Shown one piece after another: positions 9,270-20,662 of a stretch of DNA of 50,438 nucleotides. Under the pieces are notes generated by a model, which saw only the letters and a list, made by a program, of their open reading frames with translations, was not told where the DNA came from and did not search any database. Location: positions 1 to 50,438 of the forward strand of contig JBNGIO010006212.1 in NCBI GenBank assembly GCA_049999805.1, given 5' to 3'. The stretch comes from Folioceros fuciformis (taxonomy: Eukaryota; Anthocerotophyta; Anthocerotopsida; Anthocerotales). The position numbers and the translations under genes are program-made. How positions within the stretch are numbered: the first letter of the stretch is position 1; each line of letters opens with the position of its first letter.

Positions 9270-12200
9270 TCAAACTGTGCTAATGCAAAGATGTTTCGGG
9301 CTGGTCCTTCCTTGTTCCATTGAAAGTTGCAGAGAGGTGGAATGGAGATTCTCTCTGCTTGCATCTTCTGCATCTGAGAGTCCTTTCTTTGTGTACTTAA
9401 CGGAAATGTGATGGGCAACACATAATCGGAGTCTTTTCAAAGAAATTATGGAGGTCCCTTTGGGTGTGATGTGTCGCCAGTTGGCATCTAGCATAGGTAG
9501 TTTCTGGCTGTGCCTGGACAGATGCTCTTCTGTATCATCACAGGATATGTCTGCCGCAATCCTTCCTTGGTTCATTTTGAATAACCGTTGTTTCGTTCTT
9601 GCTTGACTCTTTGGTTGATTCTTATACCCAACCATAAAGCTGTGCACCATCCCGTCCATGTCTGTCCACCAGCTCTGACCAGGCTCCTTCCTGGCCCTGA
9701 TTCCTTTTCTCCTTGCCTGCATCTCCCGTGCCTGCTCCCACATCTGGGCACCGGTGTAAATGTTTGATATCAGCACATATGCAGCAGCGTCGTTTACGTT
9801 CACCTTCAGTGCTTCGTCGAAAGCATGGCGTCCCACCTCCACATTGCTCCACTTTTGAGAAGCATTCAGCAGAGAGTGCCAGATTGCAGCGTTCGGCTGT
9901 ACAGGCATTGTGCTTGCCATGGCAAGTGCCTCGTCCAGGTGGCCTGCGCGGCCTAGGAGATCTACCATGCATGTGTAGTGCTCCACTGTGGGACTGATAC
10001 AGTAATCTCTGCTCATGGAATCAAAGTATTCTCTCCCCTTGTTCACCAAACCCGCATGACTGCAAACTGATAGTAAACTGAGGAATGTGATGCCGACTGG
10101 TTGTATGCCATCCTCCGTCATTTTGTGGACTAATTCAAAGACCAGTTCACTGTCTCCTTGACATGTGTACCCTGCAATCAGAGTGCTCCAAGCTACGACA
10201 TCCTTTTCAGCTAGCATGTCAAACAACTGCTGTGCATCAACCATGCTGCCAGCCTTCGCATACATGTTTATTAGACTGCTGGCTACAAACGTATCCGTTA
10301 AAAGTTCGTGTTCGATTATCTGTGCATGTAGTTGCCTCCCCAGGTGCAGAGCTGCGACATTTGCACATGCTTGCATCAGGCAGACAAATGTAGCAGCGCT
10401 GGGGACAGCGATGCCTTCTTCTTGCAAGGCAATGTAAAGAAAGAGGGCGTGTTCGCCCATGCCCAGCTGGGAATACCCTGTGATCATGACATTCCAGGAC
10501 ACCACGTCTTTCACAACAAGTGTGTCAAACACTCTACGGGCGTCTTCCAGGCTGCCGCACTTTACATACATGTTCACCAAACTGTTAGCTACAAGCACAT
10601 CAGCGTCATGTCCTTGTTCCCTAACTTGCGCATGAAGCTGCTTCCCCATCTGCAAAGCTGTGGTGCCCATACTTGAACATGCCAGAAGGAGGGACACAAA
10701 AGTCACAGAATCAGGCACAGCAATGCCTTCTTCTTCCATGACATTGAAGAGAAGAAGCGCTTCACGGCCCATGCCATGCTGTGAATAGCCTCCTATCAGG
10801 GAATTCCATGTCACCAGATCTTTTCGACCAAGTCCGTCAAACACTTTTCGGGCATCGTCCAAGCTACCACACTTTGCATACATGTTTACCAAACTGTTCG
10901 CTACAAACAAATCTGCCTCGTGTCCTTGTTCTCTAATCTGTGCGTGAAGCTCCTTCCCTGTCTCCAAAGCGAGGGTGCCAACACTTGCACATGCTTGCAG
11001 GAGGTATGAAAAGGTCACAGAATTGGGTAAAGCGAAGCCTTCGTCTTGCATAACGCGGTAAAGACGAAGGGCTTCTTGACCCATGCCCTGCTGGGAATAC
11101 CCTGCAATTAACGACGTCCACGTCACCACATCTTTCTGCGCACACCCATCAAACACTCTTTGAGCGTCTTGCAAGCTGCCACACTTTGAATACATGTTAA
11201 CCAAACTGTTGACTACAAACACATCCGCCTCAAGCCCTAGTTCTATGATCTGCGAATGAAGCAGCTTCCCCGACTCCACAGCTGGGGTGCCTACACTTGC
11301 ACATGCATGCAAGAGGCAGACAAATGTCGCAGAATTGGGTACAGCAATGCCCTCGTCCTGCATAACATTGTAGAGAGAGAGGGCTTTCTGCCCCATCCCC
11401 TGCTGGGAATACCCTGCCATCAAGGCATTCCACATCTCCACAGGCTTTTGACTAACTCTGTCAAACACTGCCTGGGCAGCTTCCAAGCTGCCACACTTTG
11501 CATACATGTTCACCAAGCTGCTTGCAACAAACACATCAGCCAGATGTCCTTGTTCTCCAATTTCCCCATGAAGCTCCTTTCCCATCTCCAATGCTGGGGT
11601 GCCCACACTTGCACATGCCTGCAAGAGGCACACAAACGTCACAGGATCAGGTACAGCCATGCCTCCACCTCGCATAGCACTGTAAAGAAGGAGGGCTTCC
11701 TGTCCCATGCCTTGCTGCGAATATGCTGCTATCATGACAGTCCAAGTCACCACATCTTTCTGTCCAAGTCCATCAAAGACTCTCTGAGCATCTGCCAAGC
11801 TGCCACACTTGGCATACATGTTCACCAGACAATTACAGACAACCAAATCATCCCCAAACCCACTGGCCAGCAAGTCAGCATGCACCTGCTGCCCAGACTC
11901 CAAGTCCGAACCTCTTGCACACGCCTGAAGGGCCGCCACAAAGACATGCCCATCTGGCTCCACACTTGACCTGAGCATTTTACGATAGAGTGTTATGGCC
12001 TGCCTGTCTTGTCCGTGTTTAACATGCGCAGAAATTATGGAAGACCACATATAGACGTCGGGCTCAGCAACCACTCCAAAGACATCCAACGCATCTTGCA
12101 ACCTGCAATGTAAAGCATACATGCGCAGAATGTGGTTGCACAGGAACGTGTCCATCTCATAGCCCGCTTTCACCACGAAAGCATGCACTCGACGACCCAA

Positions 12201-12560
12201 CACAAGATCCTTGTTCACTCCACATTTCTTAATAACAGGATAAAACAGAAACCTGGAAAGAAAACCGCCTCTCAGCACCAGCACTCCCAAAGCCTCAACC
12301 GCCTCAGTGACACGGCCATGATCACATAGCTTGTTCACGAGTTTAGCCGTTACCACGCTGTCACATCCTGCATGCCTACCAGGGATGGAATATTCAGGCA
12401 AGCTACAGCTGGAGGTGCTGGAAGATCCTTGTCCAGTCACACATCCACCTGCTGGGCCTGGCAAATTTGTGGCACATGATCTGCCCTCTGTGACTTTGCT
12501 TTTTGCCAGCAATTCATCCCTTGGAGTCAGGGAAACGGGAAGCGGAGCCCTCCTTGCCAT
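9270..12560 (-). CDS. PLS-class pentatricopeptide repeat protein with decayed DYW domain, intronless (1096 aa)
   Basis: PPR proteins of this class bind organellar RNA sequence-specifically, usually for C-to-U editing. A single 3.29 kb open frame starts at the first Met. The N-terminus (about 1-70) is Ser/Pro-rich and may be a transit peptide. About seven PLS triplets follow (about 75-860), with hallmark NMYAKCGSL, VFDGL and WTVMIAAYSQ motifs. Five central modules of about 105 aa are very similar to each other. The E region follows (about 860-957), then a DYW-like tail from KEPGQSWW at residue 958. Within the tail the deaminase zinc motif is broken: HSE is HSQ (His1017-Gln1019) and the CxxCH site reads CVAHH (from Cys1047), and the last third, including the terminal DYW, is not recognisable. 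The protein could still bind RNA but is unlikely to deaminate by itself. Lack of introns is usual for the family. Confidence 0.92.
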   Translation of the reverse strand: MARRAPLPVSLTPRDELLAKSKVTEGRSCATNLPGPAGGCVTGQGSSSTSSCSLPEYSIPGRHAGCDSVVTAKLVNKLCDHGRVTEAVEALGVLVLRGGFLSRFLFYPVIKKCGVNKDLVLGRRVHAFVVKAGYEMDTFLCNHILRMYALHCRLQDALDVFGVVAEPDVYMWSSIISAHVKHGQDRQAITLYRKMLRSSVEPDGHVFVAALQACARGSDLESGQQVHADLLASGFGDDLVVCNCLVNMYAKCGSLADAQRVFDGLGQKDVVTWTVMIAAYSQQGMGQEALLLYSAMRGGGMAVPDPVTFVCLLQACASVGTPALEMGKELHGEIGEQGHLADVFVASSLVNMYAKCGSLEAAQAVFDRVSQKPVEMWNALMAGYSQQGMGQKALSLYNVMQDEGIAVPNSATFVCLLHACASVGTPAVESGKLLHSQIIELGLEADVFVVNSLVNMYSKCGSLQDAQRVFDGCAQKDVVTWTSLIAGYSQQGMGQEALRLYRVMQDEGFALPNSVTFSYLLQACASVGTLALETGKELHAQIREQGHEADLFVANSLVNMYAKCGSLDDARKVFDGLGRKDLVTWNSLIGGYSQHGMGREALLLFNVMEEEGIAVPDSVTFVSLLLACSSMGTTALQMGKQLHAQVREQGHDADVLVANSLVNMYVKCGSLEDARRVFDTLVVKDVVSWNVMITGYSQLGMGEHALFLYIALQEEGIAVPSAATFVCLMQACANVAALHLGRQLHAQIIEHELLTDTFVASSLINMYAKAGSMVDAQQLFDMLAEKDVVAWSTLIAGYTCQGDSELVFELVHKMTEDGIQPVGITFLSLLSVCSHAGLVNKGREYFDSMSRDYCISPTVEHYTCMVDLLGRAGHLDEALAMASTMPVQPNAAIWHSLLNASQKWSNVEVGRHAFDEALKVNVNDAAAYVLISNIYTGAQMWEQAREMQARRKGIRARKEPGQSWWTDMDGMVHSFMVGYKNQPKSQARTKQRLFKMNQGRIAADISCDDTEEHLSRHSQKLPMLDANWRHITPKGTSIISLKRLRLCVAHHISVKYTKKGLSDAEDASRENLHSTSLQLSMEQGRTSPKHLCISTV

Positions 12561-13734
12561 ACTCGATAATTCACCGCTCGGTGGAGGCCACCACGGCTCC
12601 TGTTGCCCTCAATGTGCTTCAGTGGCATAGAGGAAGACAACGAACCTCGTCTTGAAGGTGCGCGCGCAGCACAATCCCACATGGAACATTTTACTTACTG
12701 TACTCCGTGGGTTCACAGCGAGTACACCACCAGAGTTTGGAGACTTTATTAGAAAACAAGAGATAGAAACCGTCTACCCGTTGAAGGAAGGAAGGGAACA
12801 ACTTCGTGAAGGGCACCGAAACCAAGGGGAGGAGTCCCTGCAATGACGTCTCTCCCAAATGATCAATCCTCCAAAGAACCTCGAGATTAAGCATTTCAAA
12901 GGTCTATGCAACGTAAAAAAAATGCCATGGTGTTCACTAGGAACATAGGCGCTCACATGCTGATGATGGTCTTCACGTGGACTATTTGATTAATATGAAT
13001 TTCAATAATGCAAAACACCTAGCAGAATCTAAAGCTATATTTATTCATAAATTCTCTATGATATAGAATGGCACCATATATTCTACTTGGGTATGTAAGT
13101 GAAATATGATTCCCCTCAAACTAGATATCAAGAACACTACATTGTTGAAGTCTTGGACAAGTTCAAGGTGACACTCCTCTGGAGACAAGATGCTCTCCTT
13201 AACAAGATTATCCCACAAAACAAGAGGACATGAAGCTTATTCCATATGCTGGAGCTGTTGGCAATCTTTATCATCTAGTGCCAAATACAATACAAGACAT
13301 AGAGGTCCTTAGACGTTGAGATCCCCATTTAGCTCCAATGGTAGTTAGCCCCATTGTCATCATCCTATGCAAAATACAATACAAGACATAGCTCTTTTGA
13401 CCTCATCGAGATCCTAATTTCGCTCCAATGATAGTTAGCCTCATTGGGTTGCAGTAAAGCACTTGCACACTCTTCATGGCTCGAACACCAAGTTTGAGCT
13501 GCTCGTTCATGGCTAATTAAACTCCTCAATGTGAGGTTATTAGGTGCTTCTGTTAAAGTTCTTGACACGAGATTCTTAGGTGATATTAAAATTTATTTTG
13601 CAATCGTACATGATGTTTTCTCATTCATGGTCGATTAAAGTCCTTAACGTCAGGTTGTTGGGTGCTACGACCATTAATTTTGTAGTTGTACGCGATGTTT
13701 TCTTCTCTTATTTAGGATCTTGTAGTTCATGCTT
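12561..13734. other. intergenic, AT-rich, no gene recognised
   Basis: The first few hundred bases are the PPR 5' flank. From about 12900 the sequence is AT-rich with no coding pattern. A partly repeated phrase (about 13280-13345 and 13365-13450) gives a weak local direct repeat. The stretch runs into the minisatellite that starts near 13735. Confidence 0.35.
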
Positions 13735-15600
13735 CAATAATAACATAGACTACACTCGCATCCTAGCCTTTGATTGTGTAGAGACAAAGACTACTAGTGA
13801 GAGTACATCCTTGTCTATGATTGTGTACAAACATAGACTACTAGTGCGAGTGCATCCTCATTTATAATTGTGCAGAAACATAGACTACTAATGCGAGTGC
13901 ATCTTTGTGTACGATTTTGTAGAAACATAGACTACAAGTAAGAGTGCATCCCCGTCTATGATTGTGTAGAAACATTGACTACCAAATCATCCTAGCCTGG
14001 TGTATGATTATGTAGAAACATAGACGACGACACTCTAGCCTAGTCTATGATTTTGTAGAAATATAGACTATTAGCACATCCTAGCCTAATCTATGATTCT
14101 CTATTGACATAGACTATGAGCACAACCTATTCTATGATTATGCAAAAACATAGACTAAGAGCGCATCCTAGCTTAATCTGCTGTGAGCACATCCTAGTCT
14201 AAGGTTGTGTAGAAAAATAGACTACTAGTGCATCTTAGTCTATGCTTCTATAACATGGACTAGGAGTGCATCCTAGTTAATATTGTAGAAACATAGACTC
14301 CGAGCACATCCTAGCCTAATTTATGTATTTGTAGCAACATAGACTCCCGATCGCATCCTAGTTTATAATATAGGAACATAGACTTCAAGTGCATCCTAGT
14401 CTATGATATCCTAGAAACATAGACTTTGAGTGCATACTAGTCTATGATATAGTTGAAAATAGATTTCGAGCGCATACTAGTCTACGATATTGTCGAAACA
14501 TAGACTTCGAGCGCATGCTAGATTTTATACCGTAGCGATAGACATTGAGTGCATTCTAATTTATGATATTGCGAAACATAGACTTCAAGCTCATCCTAGT
14601 CTATGATATTGTAGAAACATAGACTTCAAGTGCATTCTAGTCTATGATATTGTGAAAACATAGACTTTGAGCGCATCCTAGTCTATGATATTGTAGAAAC
14701 ATAGATTTAGAGCGCATTCTAGTCCATGATATTGTAGAAACATAGACTTCGAGCCCATGATATTGTAGAAATGGAGACTTCAAGCACATCCTAGTTTATA
14801 TTGTAGAAACATAGATGTTGAGTGCATCCTAGTCTATGATATTGTAGACATGTAGACTTCGAGCACATCCCAGTCTATGATATTGTAGAAATATAGACGT
14901 CGAACACATAGTAGTTTTTATTGTAGAAACATAGATGTCGAGCATATCCTAGTCTATGATATTGTAGAATCATAGATTTCGAGCGCATCCTAGTTGTAGA
15001 AATATAGACTTCAAGTACATTCTAGTTATATTATAGAAATATAAACTTCAAGTATATCCTAGTTTATATTGTAGAAACATAGACTTCGAATGCATCCTAG
15101 TCTATATATATTGCAGAAACATAGACTTCGAGTGCATCCTAGTCTATATATATTGTAGAAACATAGACTTCGAGTGCATCCTAGTCTATATATATTGTAG
15201 NNNNNNNNNNNNNNNNNNNNNNNNNNNNNNNNNNNNNNNNNNNNNNNNNNNNNNNNNNNNNNNNNNNNNNNNNNNNNNNNNNNNNNNNNNNNNNNNNNNN
15301 ATATTGTAGAAACATAGACTTTGAGTGCATCCTAGTCTATACATATTGTAGAAACATAGACTTTGAGTGCATCCTAGTCTATACATATTGTAGAAACATA
15401 GACTTCGAGTGCATCCTACTCTACATTATAGAAACAAAGACTTGGAGCGCATCCTACTTATAGAAATATAGACTTCAAGTACATTCTAGTTTATATTCTA
15501 GAAATATAAACTTCGAGTACATCCCAATTTATATTTTAGAAACATAGACTTCGAGTGCATCTAATCTATATTATTGTACAAACATAGACTTCGAGACGTA
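13735..15600. repeat. minisatellite array, unit about 40-42 bp
   Basis: The array consists of head-to-tail copies of a unit containing GTAGAAACATAGACTTCGAG followed by TGCATCCTAGTCTATGATATT. Copies at the left edge (from 13735) are diverged and irregular. Those around 15060-15420 are nearly identical to each other, so homogenisation is strongest near the assembly gap. Roughly forty units are visible. It lies between the PPR gene and the PABP gene. No coding potential; short frames in it are simply the repeat read through. Confidence 0.95.
15201..15300. other. assembly gap (100 N)
   Basis: Exactly 100 N lie inside the most homogeneous part of the minisatellite. A round 100-N run is the usual placeholder for unknown length, so the true array may be longer. 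Confidence 0.97.
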
Positions 15601-16042
15601 GACGTGCTGGAGCTGCTAGAGACCGGTGTTCTATTTAGCACGGGCTTTGTTTGTACGTGTCTGCATGGTTTCATACTACGTCTAGCGTGAAGCTCATTTT
15701 CTCAAAACACTCACTCACATTTATGGACGATACAAAAGTGAAATTGCCCATTTCAAGAAACAACAGCCACCTCCCAAACTAACCACTAGCCTAGGGGACA
15801 TCAAGGTGGCATCGACTACCATGCCGCAATGCGGCCGCAAATCCAGACCCCGCTCCAAACGACAGACCCGGGATCAAAAATGAATTCGTGGTCCCCCAAC
15901 ATCTGGATTTGTTGGTGACTGATCGAGCTAGGCAGCCAGTTGCATCCATGTCAGAGGGACCTAAAGCCAGGACTCTGCACCAAGAACAGCCACGAGAGCA
16001 GGCTCGAAGTAAGAAAAAGAGTTACCATACCTGACGAGCCCA
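15601..16042. other. intergenic, 3' flank of the PABP gene
   Basis: No gene was recognised. On the minus strand a possible splice donor (CAG followed by GTATGG) lies just after the PABP stop codon, at about 16030, so the transcript may have a spliced 3' UTR. Confidence 0.35.
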
Positions 16043-17794
16043 TTATGCTGCAGCAACTGATGCGGTTGCCGCTCCTGGTATGTTATCAGTCTGTTTCTGT
16101 GGAGCACGACCACCTCGCTCCCCACCAGCACGCTTCCCTCGCTGGCGTCGGCGGCGTTGAACAACTGGTTCAAAGGAGTCAAGCTGCACAGGAGGGTTTC
16201 CAGGACCAAAATGCCTTAAACTCATCATCTGCTGCTGCTGATCACCAAACTGCGTAGGCTGAAAAGGACTGATAGGAGGTGAGTGCTGTCCGCCGAAGAC
16301 ATGCTGCTGGTCACCAAAGTGCGTAGGCAAAGGAGGGATGATCCAGGGTGGGTACTGTCCGGGGAAGATCTGTGCATGCGAAGGGTCAAGGATGATCCCA
16401 TGCGGGTGCTGGTCATTGACCATCTGCTGTATATTCCCCAAGCCAGGAGCAGGATAGTAGCTGTGCATGCTAGCAGGCACAGCAGGAGCAACTCCAGCTT
16501 GTGGTGCTTGCATTGGAGCAGATTGTGCCCGATGCGCTAGCATTGCCCTGCGCTCTTCCTTGGATTGAGCCACAGCCACATACAGCGGCTTTGTTCCCAC
16601 CATTCGGCTATTCATTGCAAGCATCGCACGGCTTGCCTCCTCAGGGGCTGAGAATGCCACAAATCCTGAACCCCTACTCCGTCCCTGAGGGTCTCTCGTA
16701 ACCTTGCATGAGGTTATGGTGCCGAAATCTGCAAATAATTCTCTCAACCTCTCATCATCCACGTTGTCGTCCAGGTGCTTAAGGTAGAGATTCGAAAACT
16801 TTTGCCTGGCAAGCCGCTCCTGCCATTCGTGATCAAACTTAGCACGTAGCTCTTCCTCTCGCTCAGCTTTCTTCTGGGCTCTTCCGACATACCACTTCTT
16901 ATCGTTGAACTGCTTTCCATTAAGCTCAGCCACAGCTGTTGCAGCGTCCTCCGGGTGTTCGAAGTCGACAAACCCAAAGCATTTCGACTTCCCTTCAATA
17001 TCCCTCATTACAACAGCACTGGCAATGTTCCCATAAGCTCTAAAGATGTGCCCGAGCTCCTCCTCGGTTGTGCTCTCAACAAGGTTCTTCACATAGACAT
17101 TGGTGAACTCCGACGCAGCACTAGCTTGAGCCCTCTCCCCACGCGGTACAAACGGCCCCACAAACACTTGCTTGTCGTTCAACAGCATGCCGTTCACGCT
17201 CACAATGGCATTCTGGGCATCCTCCTCCTGCTCGAACTGCACAAACCCATACCCTCTGGATTGGCCTGAGCAATCGGTGGCCACCTTGCAGGAGAGGATT
17301 GGCCCAAAGTTTATGAACGTGTCGTAGAGAGCTCTGTTATCAATGGAGCTGTCTAGGTTCTTGATGAAGATGTTGGCAGCTCCGCTCTTCCGAACACTAG
17401 AGTCCCTGTGCGAATACATAATCCGAATAGGTTTTCCTCTCACATGGGTGAAGTTCAGGACATCCAGGGCGCGCATCGCATCGTTAGCACTCCTGTAATT
17501 CACATAAGCGTACTTCAGCGAGCGTCGGGTTATGCTATCCCGACAGACTCGGATAGAGAGTACAGTCCCAATCTGGCTGAAGATCTCGTAGAGATGAGCT
17601 TCGGACACACTGGGCTCTAGGTCCCCCACGTAAAGAGGAGGCGCCAGCAACACCGGGAGAACCAACTCCGATCCAGACTGCGGAAGAGTCTGATGGGACA
17701 GCGCCTGAACCTGAGCCATAGCCGACTCCATGTGTCGAACACGAACCTGCTCGCTCCACACACAGGTCCGGAAGGGCTCCAAACGGCGAGTCAC
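16043..17794 (-). CDS. PABP: polyadenylate-binding protein, four RRMs, no visible MLLE domain (583 aa)
   Basis: Cytoplasmic PABP binds mRNA poly(A) tails and, through its linker and C-terminal MLLE domain, factors of translation and decay. One open frame holds four RRMs with their RNP2/RNP1 pairs: [39 protein letters not shown] and LYLKHL/GSGFVAF (about residues 53-400), in standard PABP order. A Pro/Gln/His-rich linker follows (about 400-550), then a basic [12 protein letters not shown] patch, and the frame stops soon after. The MLLE (PABC) domain expected at the C-terminus of plant PABPs (usually about 630-670 aa) is not visible in this frame. It was also not seen in other frames just downstream. 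A second Met at residue 22 (17731), reading MESAMAQVQ, resembles the usual PABP N-terminus and is probably the real start. The RRM region is not interrupted by introns, so a retrocopy origin is possible. Confidence 0.92.
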   Translation of the reverse strand: MTRRLEPFRTCVWSEQVRVRHMESAMAQVQALSHQTLPQSGSELVLPVLLAPPLYVGDLEPSVSEAHLYEIFSQIGTVLSIRVCRDSITRRSLKYAYVNYRSANDAMRALDVLNFTHVRGKPIRIMYSHRDSSVRKSGAANIFIKNLDSSIDNRALYDTFINFGPILSCKVATDCSGQSRGYGFVQFEQEEDAQNAIVSVNGMLLNDKQVFVGPFVPRGERAQASAASEFTNVYVKNLVESTTEEELGHIFRAYGNIASAVVMRDIEGKSKCFGFVDFEHPEDAATAVAELNGKQFNDKKWYVGRAQKKAEREEELRAKFDHEWQERLARQKFSNLYLKHLDDNVDDERLRELFADFGTITSCKVTRDPQGRSRGSGFVAFSAPEEASRAMLAMNSRMVGTKPLYVAVAQSKEERRAMLAHRAQSAPMQAPQAGVAPAVPASMHSYYPAPGLGNIQQMVNDQHPHGIILDPSHAQIFPGQYPPWIIPPLPTHFGDQQHVFGGQHSPPISPFQPTQFGDQQQQMMSLRHFGPGNPPVQLDSFEPVVQRRRRQRGKRAGGERGGRAPQKQTDNIPGAATASVAAA

Positions 17795-17860
17795 AACCTA
17801 AACGGCGCTCCGAACGACGGGTCACCCTAAACGATTGTGTGGGATGAAGACTACACTCCG

Positions 17861-17870
17861 AATATATAGT
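17861..17870 (-). promoter_or_regulatory. TATA-box candidate of the PABP gene
   Basis: On the minus strand this reads ACTATATATT, about 70 bp upstream of the first in-frame ATG (17794) and about 130 bp upstream of the preferred ATG (17731). Spacing fits a transcription start near 17835. The motif is seen; its use is inferred. Confidence 0.4.
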
Positions 17871-19589
17871 GGTGCAGATTCAGTTGTCGAGACTTCCTCC
17901 CCTATACCGAGAAACCTATGAAGCATGTTGTTACACAGCACTTGGTGTCAGAGGTGTTCCAGATACATATTCGACTGACTCTGATTCACTTCAGTTCAGG
18001 CTGTCAGGCATCCTGGTGTGTTTCCTTCCTGGTTAGTACCACACGCTTCATCCTGCCATAGCTGTGACTCCATGTCCGCAAGCTGGTAGAAGCACAGTCT
18101 TCCCCTCTCCCCAGCGCGGTGACAGTTTCAGATTACCTTCAAAAAAACGCAGCCAACCGAGTCGTTTTTCGAAGGAATGATCGCAGCACACTCTGCGCCT
18201 CATCCAATCGTCCAAAGAAGATCAACCATGGAGTTGTTGGTCTCGAGGATTGGCATACACCATGGACGAGGGGCGACCACCTTGCGAGAGTGAGGAACCA
18301 AACTACAATCAGCCCCCTCTACAGGGCACACAGGGGCCAGGCAAGCCAATCTTGTAGTGTGTGCAATGGATCAGAAATGGAGGGCAGCCAGGGCTTGCCG
18401 ACAAACACGATGTCAGGCGAGGCAGAAATGGAGCCAAAATCGTGATAGCGGCAAGCACCCGGCGTGGTACGGCAGACTTTGAGACGGCTCAAAGTCTGCC
18501 TGCGATGTCTCGAAGCGATGATTCATGGATTTCTTGTCCGCTCTGCAGACAGAGTAGTAAGCTGTTGCTGTCTAGGCTAGCCAAGCGATGTGCTGCGTTT
18601 GCTCGAGCATCCGCATCCAACTCGTCTGTGTGCATCAACCGCTCGCCATGTTGTATCCATCCACATGCACACAAGTTCTACACACGTCGGTTGGGTGCTC
18701 CAAAGATCAGCCAAGAAATCACATCTGCACCCGTCCGCCTTGAACCACCGTGAAACAGGGTTACTGGGCCTGCTAATCGTTAAGTGGGTGCCACATATTC
18801 CGCACGGTTTGCATAGGTCTTAGTAGCATTTGCAAACAAGGTGAATATAATGTTCTCCACAATGGCGGGACATTCTTGTAACCCTCTTGTAACCTCGCGA
18901 AAGCAAGAGTATCTGGAACCTCTATTGCAATGGAGGCCACGGGGTCATTTGTGTAATTGCAGTAAAGACCAGACACGCCTCATGTACACAGCCGAGCAGA
19001 CGTTGGAGGTTAACACGTGAAAGGAAGCATAAATTAACAGAGCCAGTCTGGCTTCGGGTTATCTAGTTCACGCAACACAACATGCAGGCGGCCTGACGAA
19101 GGAGAAAATGCTCTATTTTCACATCAGTTCGCAGAATCCCGGGATGCTTACATGCTAGTCGCAGAGACAGGTGAAGGATTTGAAGGCGTGATGTAAGGTT
19201 GCATCCAAACCTTTTGTAAAAGGAGATTGGATTCCTCTCACGCCGGACAGACCAGAAGGAAATGCTCAGTCGGATAGTCGGCGACAGCAGTACTGGATCC
19301 GCATGGGCCGCGGTTTCAGTCACATAGGATGGGCTTGGGCTCACTGGTGGGAAGTAAAATCCGTGTTTTGAATGGAGATTGTCTTCAGCAGGAGGAATTT
19401 GGAGGTGATGCTGGCCCACTCCGACGTGCTACCAAACCTTGCTGCGACAGCAATCCAAACCGGTTAACCAAGCTCAAGCTGGTGAAGACAATGCAACGAA
19501 ACTCACTTAGGAGGAATGAAGCAGCTGGATGTGAATGTTGCATATGGGCCCACAAATCTGGGGTGGAGGCGTGGTCATGATGTAAGCAG
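17871..19589. other. intergenic, no gene recognised
   Basis: The first few hundred bases are PABP upstream DNA. The rest has several short open frames on both strands without recognisable domains, and no repeat of clear structure. It ends where the first R-family copy begins. Confidence 0.35.
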
Positions 19590-20660
19590 GAGCAGCCAGA
19601 GCAGCCGCCTCAAGCAAGCGGTTAGCCCCTGGGCATGTCCAACAATGACCAAAAGACAAAACCGAAACGGCGGTGCGGAGGTTCGAGCCTGGCTGGTTGC
19701 AAAACTCCCATGTGCTCGCTTAAAAGCTCGACGTCCAGGGCAGACCGAGTAACCAAGTGTGAGGTCTACACAGAGAATGTCTCTACAAAGTATGGCACGG
19801 CAGGGCCTCATGCACAAAGCAGGCTCAAAAGGAATGTTGGGGCAAGAGAGCCACGACCGCGTAGGAAAAGGATGGTCTCGCGTCAAACGAAATAGAGTCA
19901 ACCTTAGATCGCTCCACAGAATCGAACCAAGAGTAGAAAAACAATATAGAATCGAGCCCAAGCATAGAAAAACAGTCAAACTTGAATCACTTGAGCCAAA
20001 GCATAGAAAAACAGTCAAACTTAGATCGCTCCGCAGAATCGAGCCAAAGCGTAGGAAAACAATATAGAATCGAGCCAAAGCATAGAAAAACAGTCAAACT
20101 TAGATTGCTCCGCAGAATCGAGCCAAAAGTTTCTGAGTGAGTGTGAAATCTTTCATCTCTGCATAGGGGGCAACAGAAGAAGAACCGCCGCAGAAAAACC
20201 GTCAACCTTAGATCGCTCCATTGCATAACAATTAGAACTACTTCAAGATTGGTGACAATGCATGGGAAGCGCACTGCTGCCATTCTCATAGATCTTGAGT
20301 TCAACATATGATGCGACTACGTGTATAGGTGTCATCCATTCGCTTTTGGTCCCAATCTGTAGATGGGTTTCCATTGCTTTCCGAGATGCAAGGGTAGGAT
20401 TATAGCCAATGTGAGACTACGAGGTTTCCAATTGGTAGATCTATTCGATAAAGCTGCTCTATTTCGAAGCCCATCCATGGCTGCACGAACCTCTAGGTTC
20501 CGCGGTCCTGAACAAGTTGGGCGCCTGCTGTACAGAGCAACACCTCCCTACACACCTCATCCTCTCCCATTGCCCGTAAGCCGATCCAACACAAGCACAT
20601 GCTGATTCGATTCTTACCGAACGCAAATAGAGTGGTCTGTAGTACTTTCTTTACCTGAGA
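19590..20660 (-). repeat. R-family repeat, partial copy in minus orientation
   Basis: This copy reads as the reverse complement of about 28000-28870. For example, the block with the Met-like ATG at 20480 and the segment at 19780-19860 match 28030-28150 and 28690-28860. No protein domain was recognised. It meets the next copy head to head near 20660. The internal tandem array at 19905-20130 is part of this copy or inserted in it. Confidence 0.7.
19905..20130. repeat. short tandem repeat array
   Basis: Several imperfect copies of a unit of roughly 45-50 bp containing AATCGAGCCAAAGCATAG and AAAAACAGTCAAACTTAGAT follow each other. It has a purine-rich top strand and no coding content of note. 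Confidence 0.8.
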
Positions 20661-20662
20661 TC

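Noticed and set aside
10163-11969. Long plus-strand open frames over the PPR gene
   Set aside because: They repeat with the PPR modules and have no domain. They are antisense shadows of the tandem repeats.
13735-15600. CRISPR-like regular repeats
   Set aside because: Units are head-to-tail without unique spacers in a plant-like context. It is a minisatellite.
18361-18753. 130-codon open frame with a CPLCRQSS phrase resembling a zinc-finger start
   Set aside because: Only one Cys pair, no further zinc ligands and no family wording. Treated as chance.
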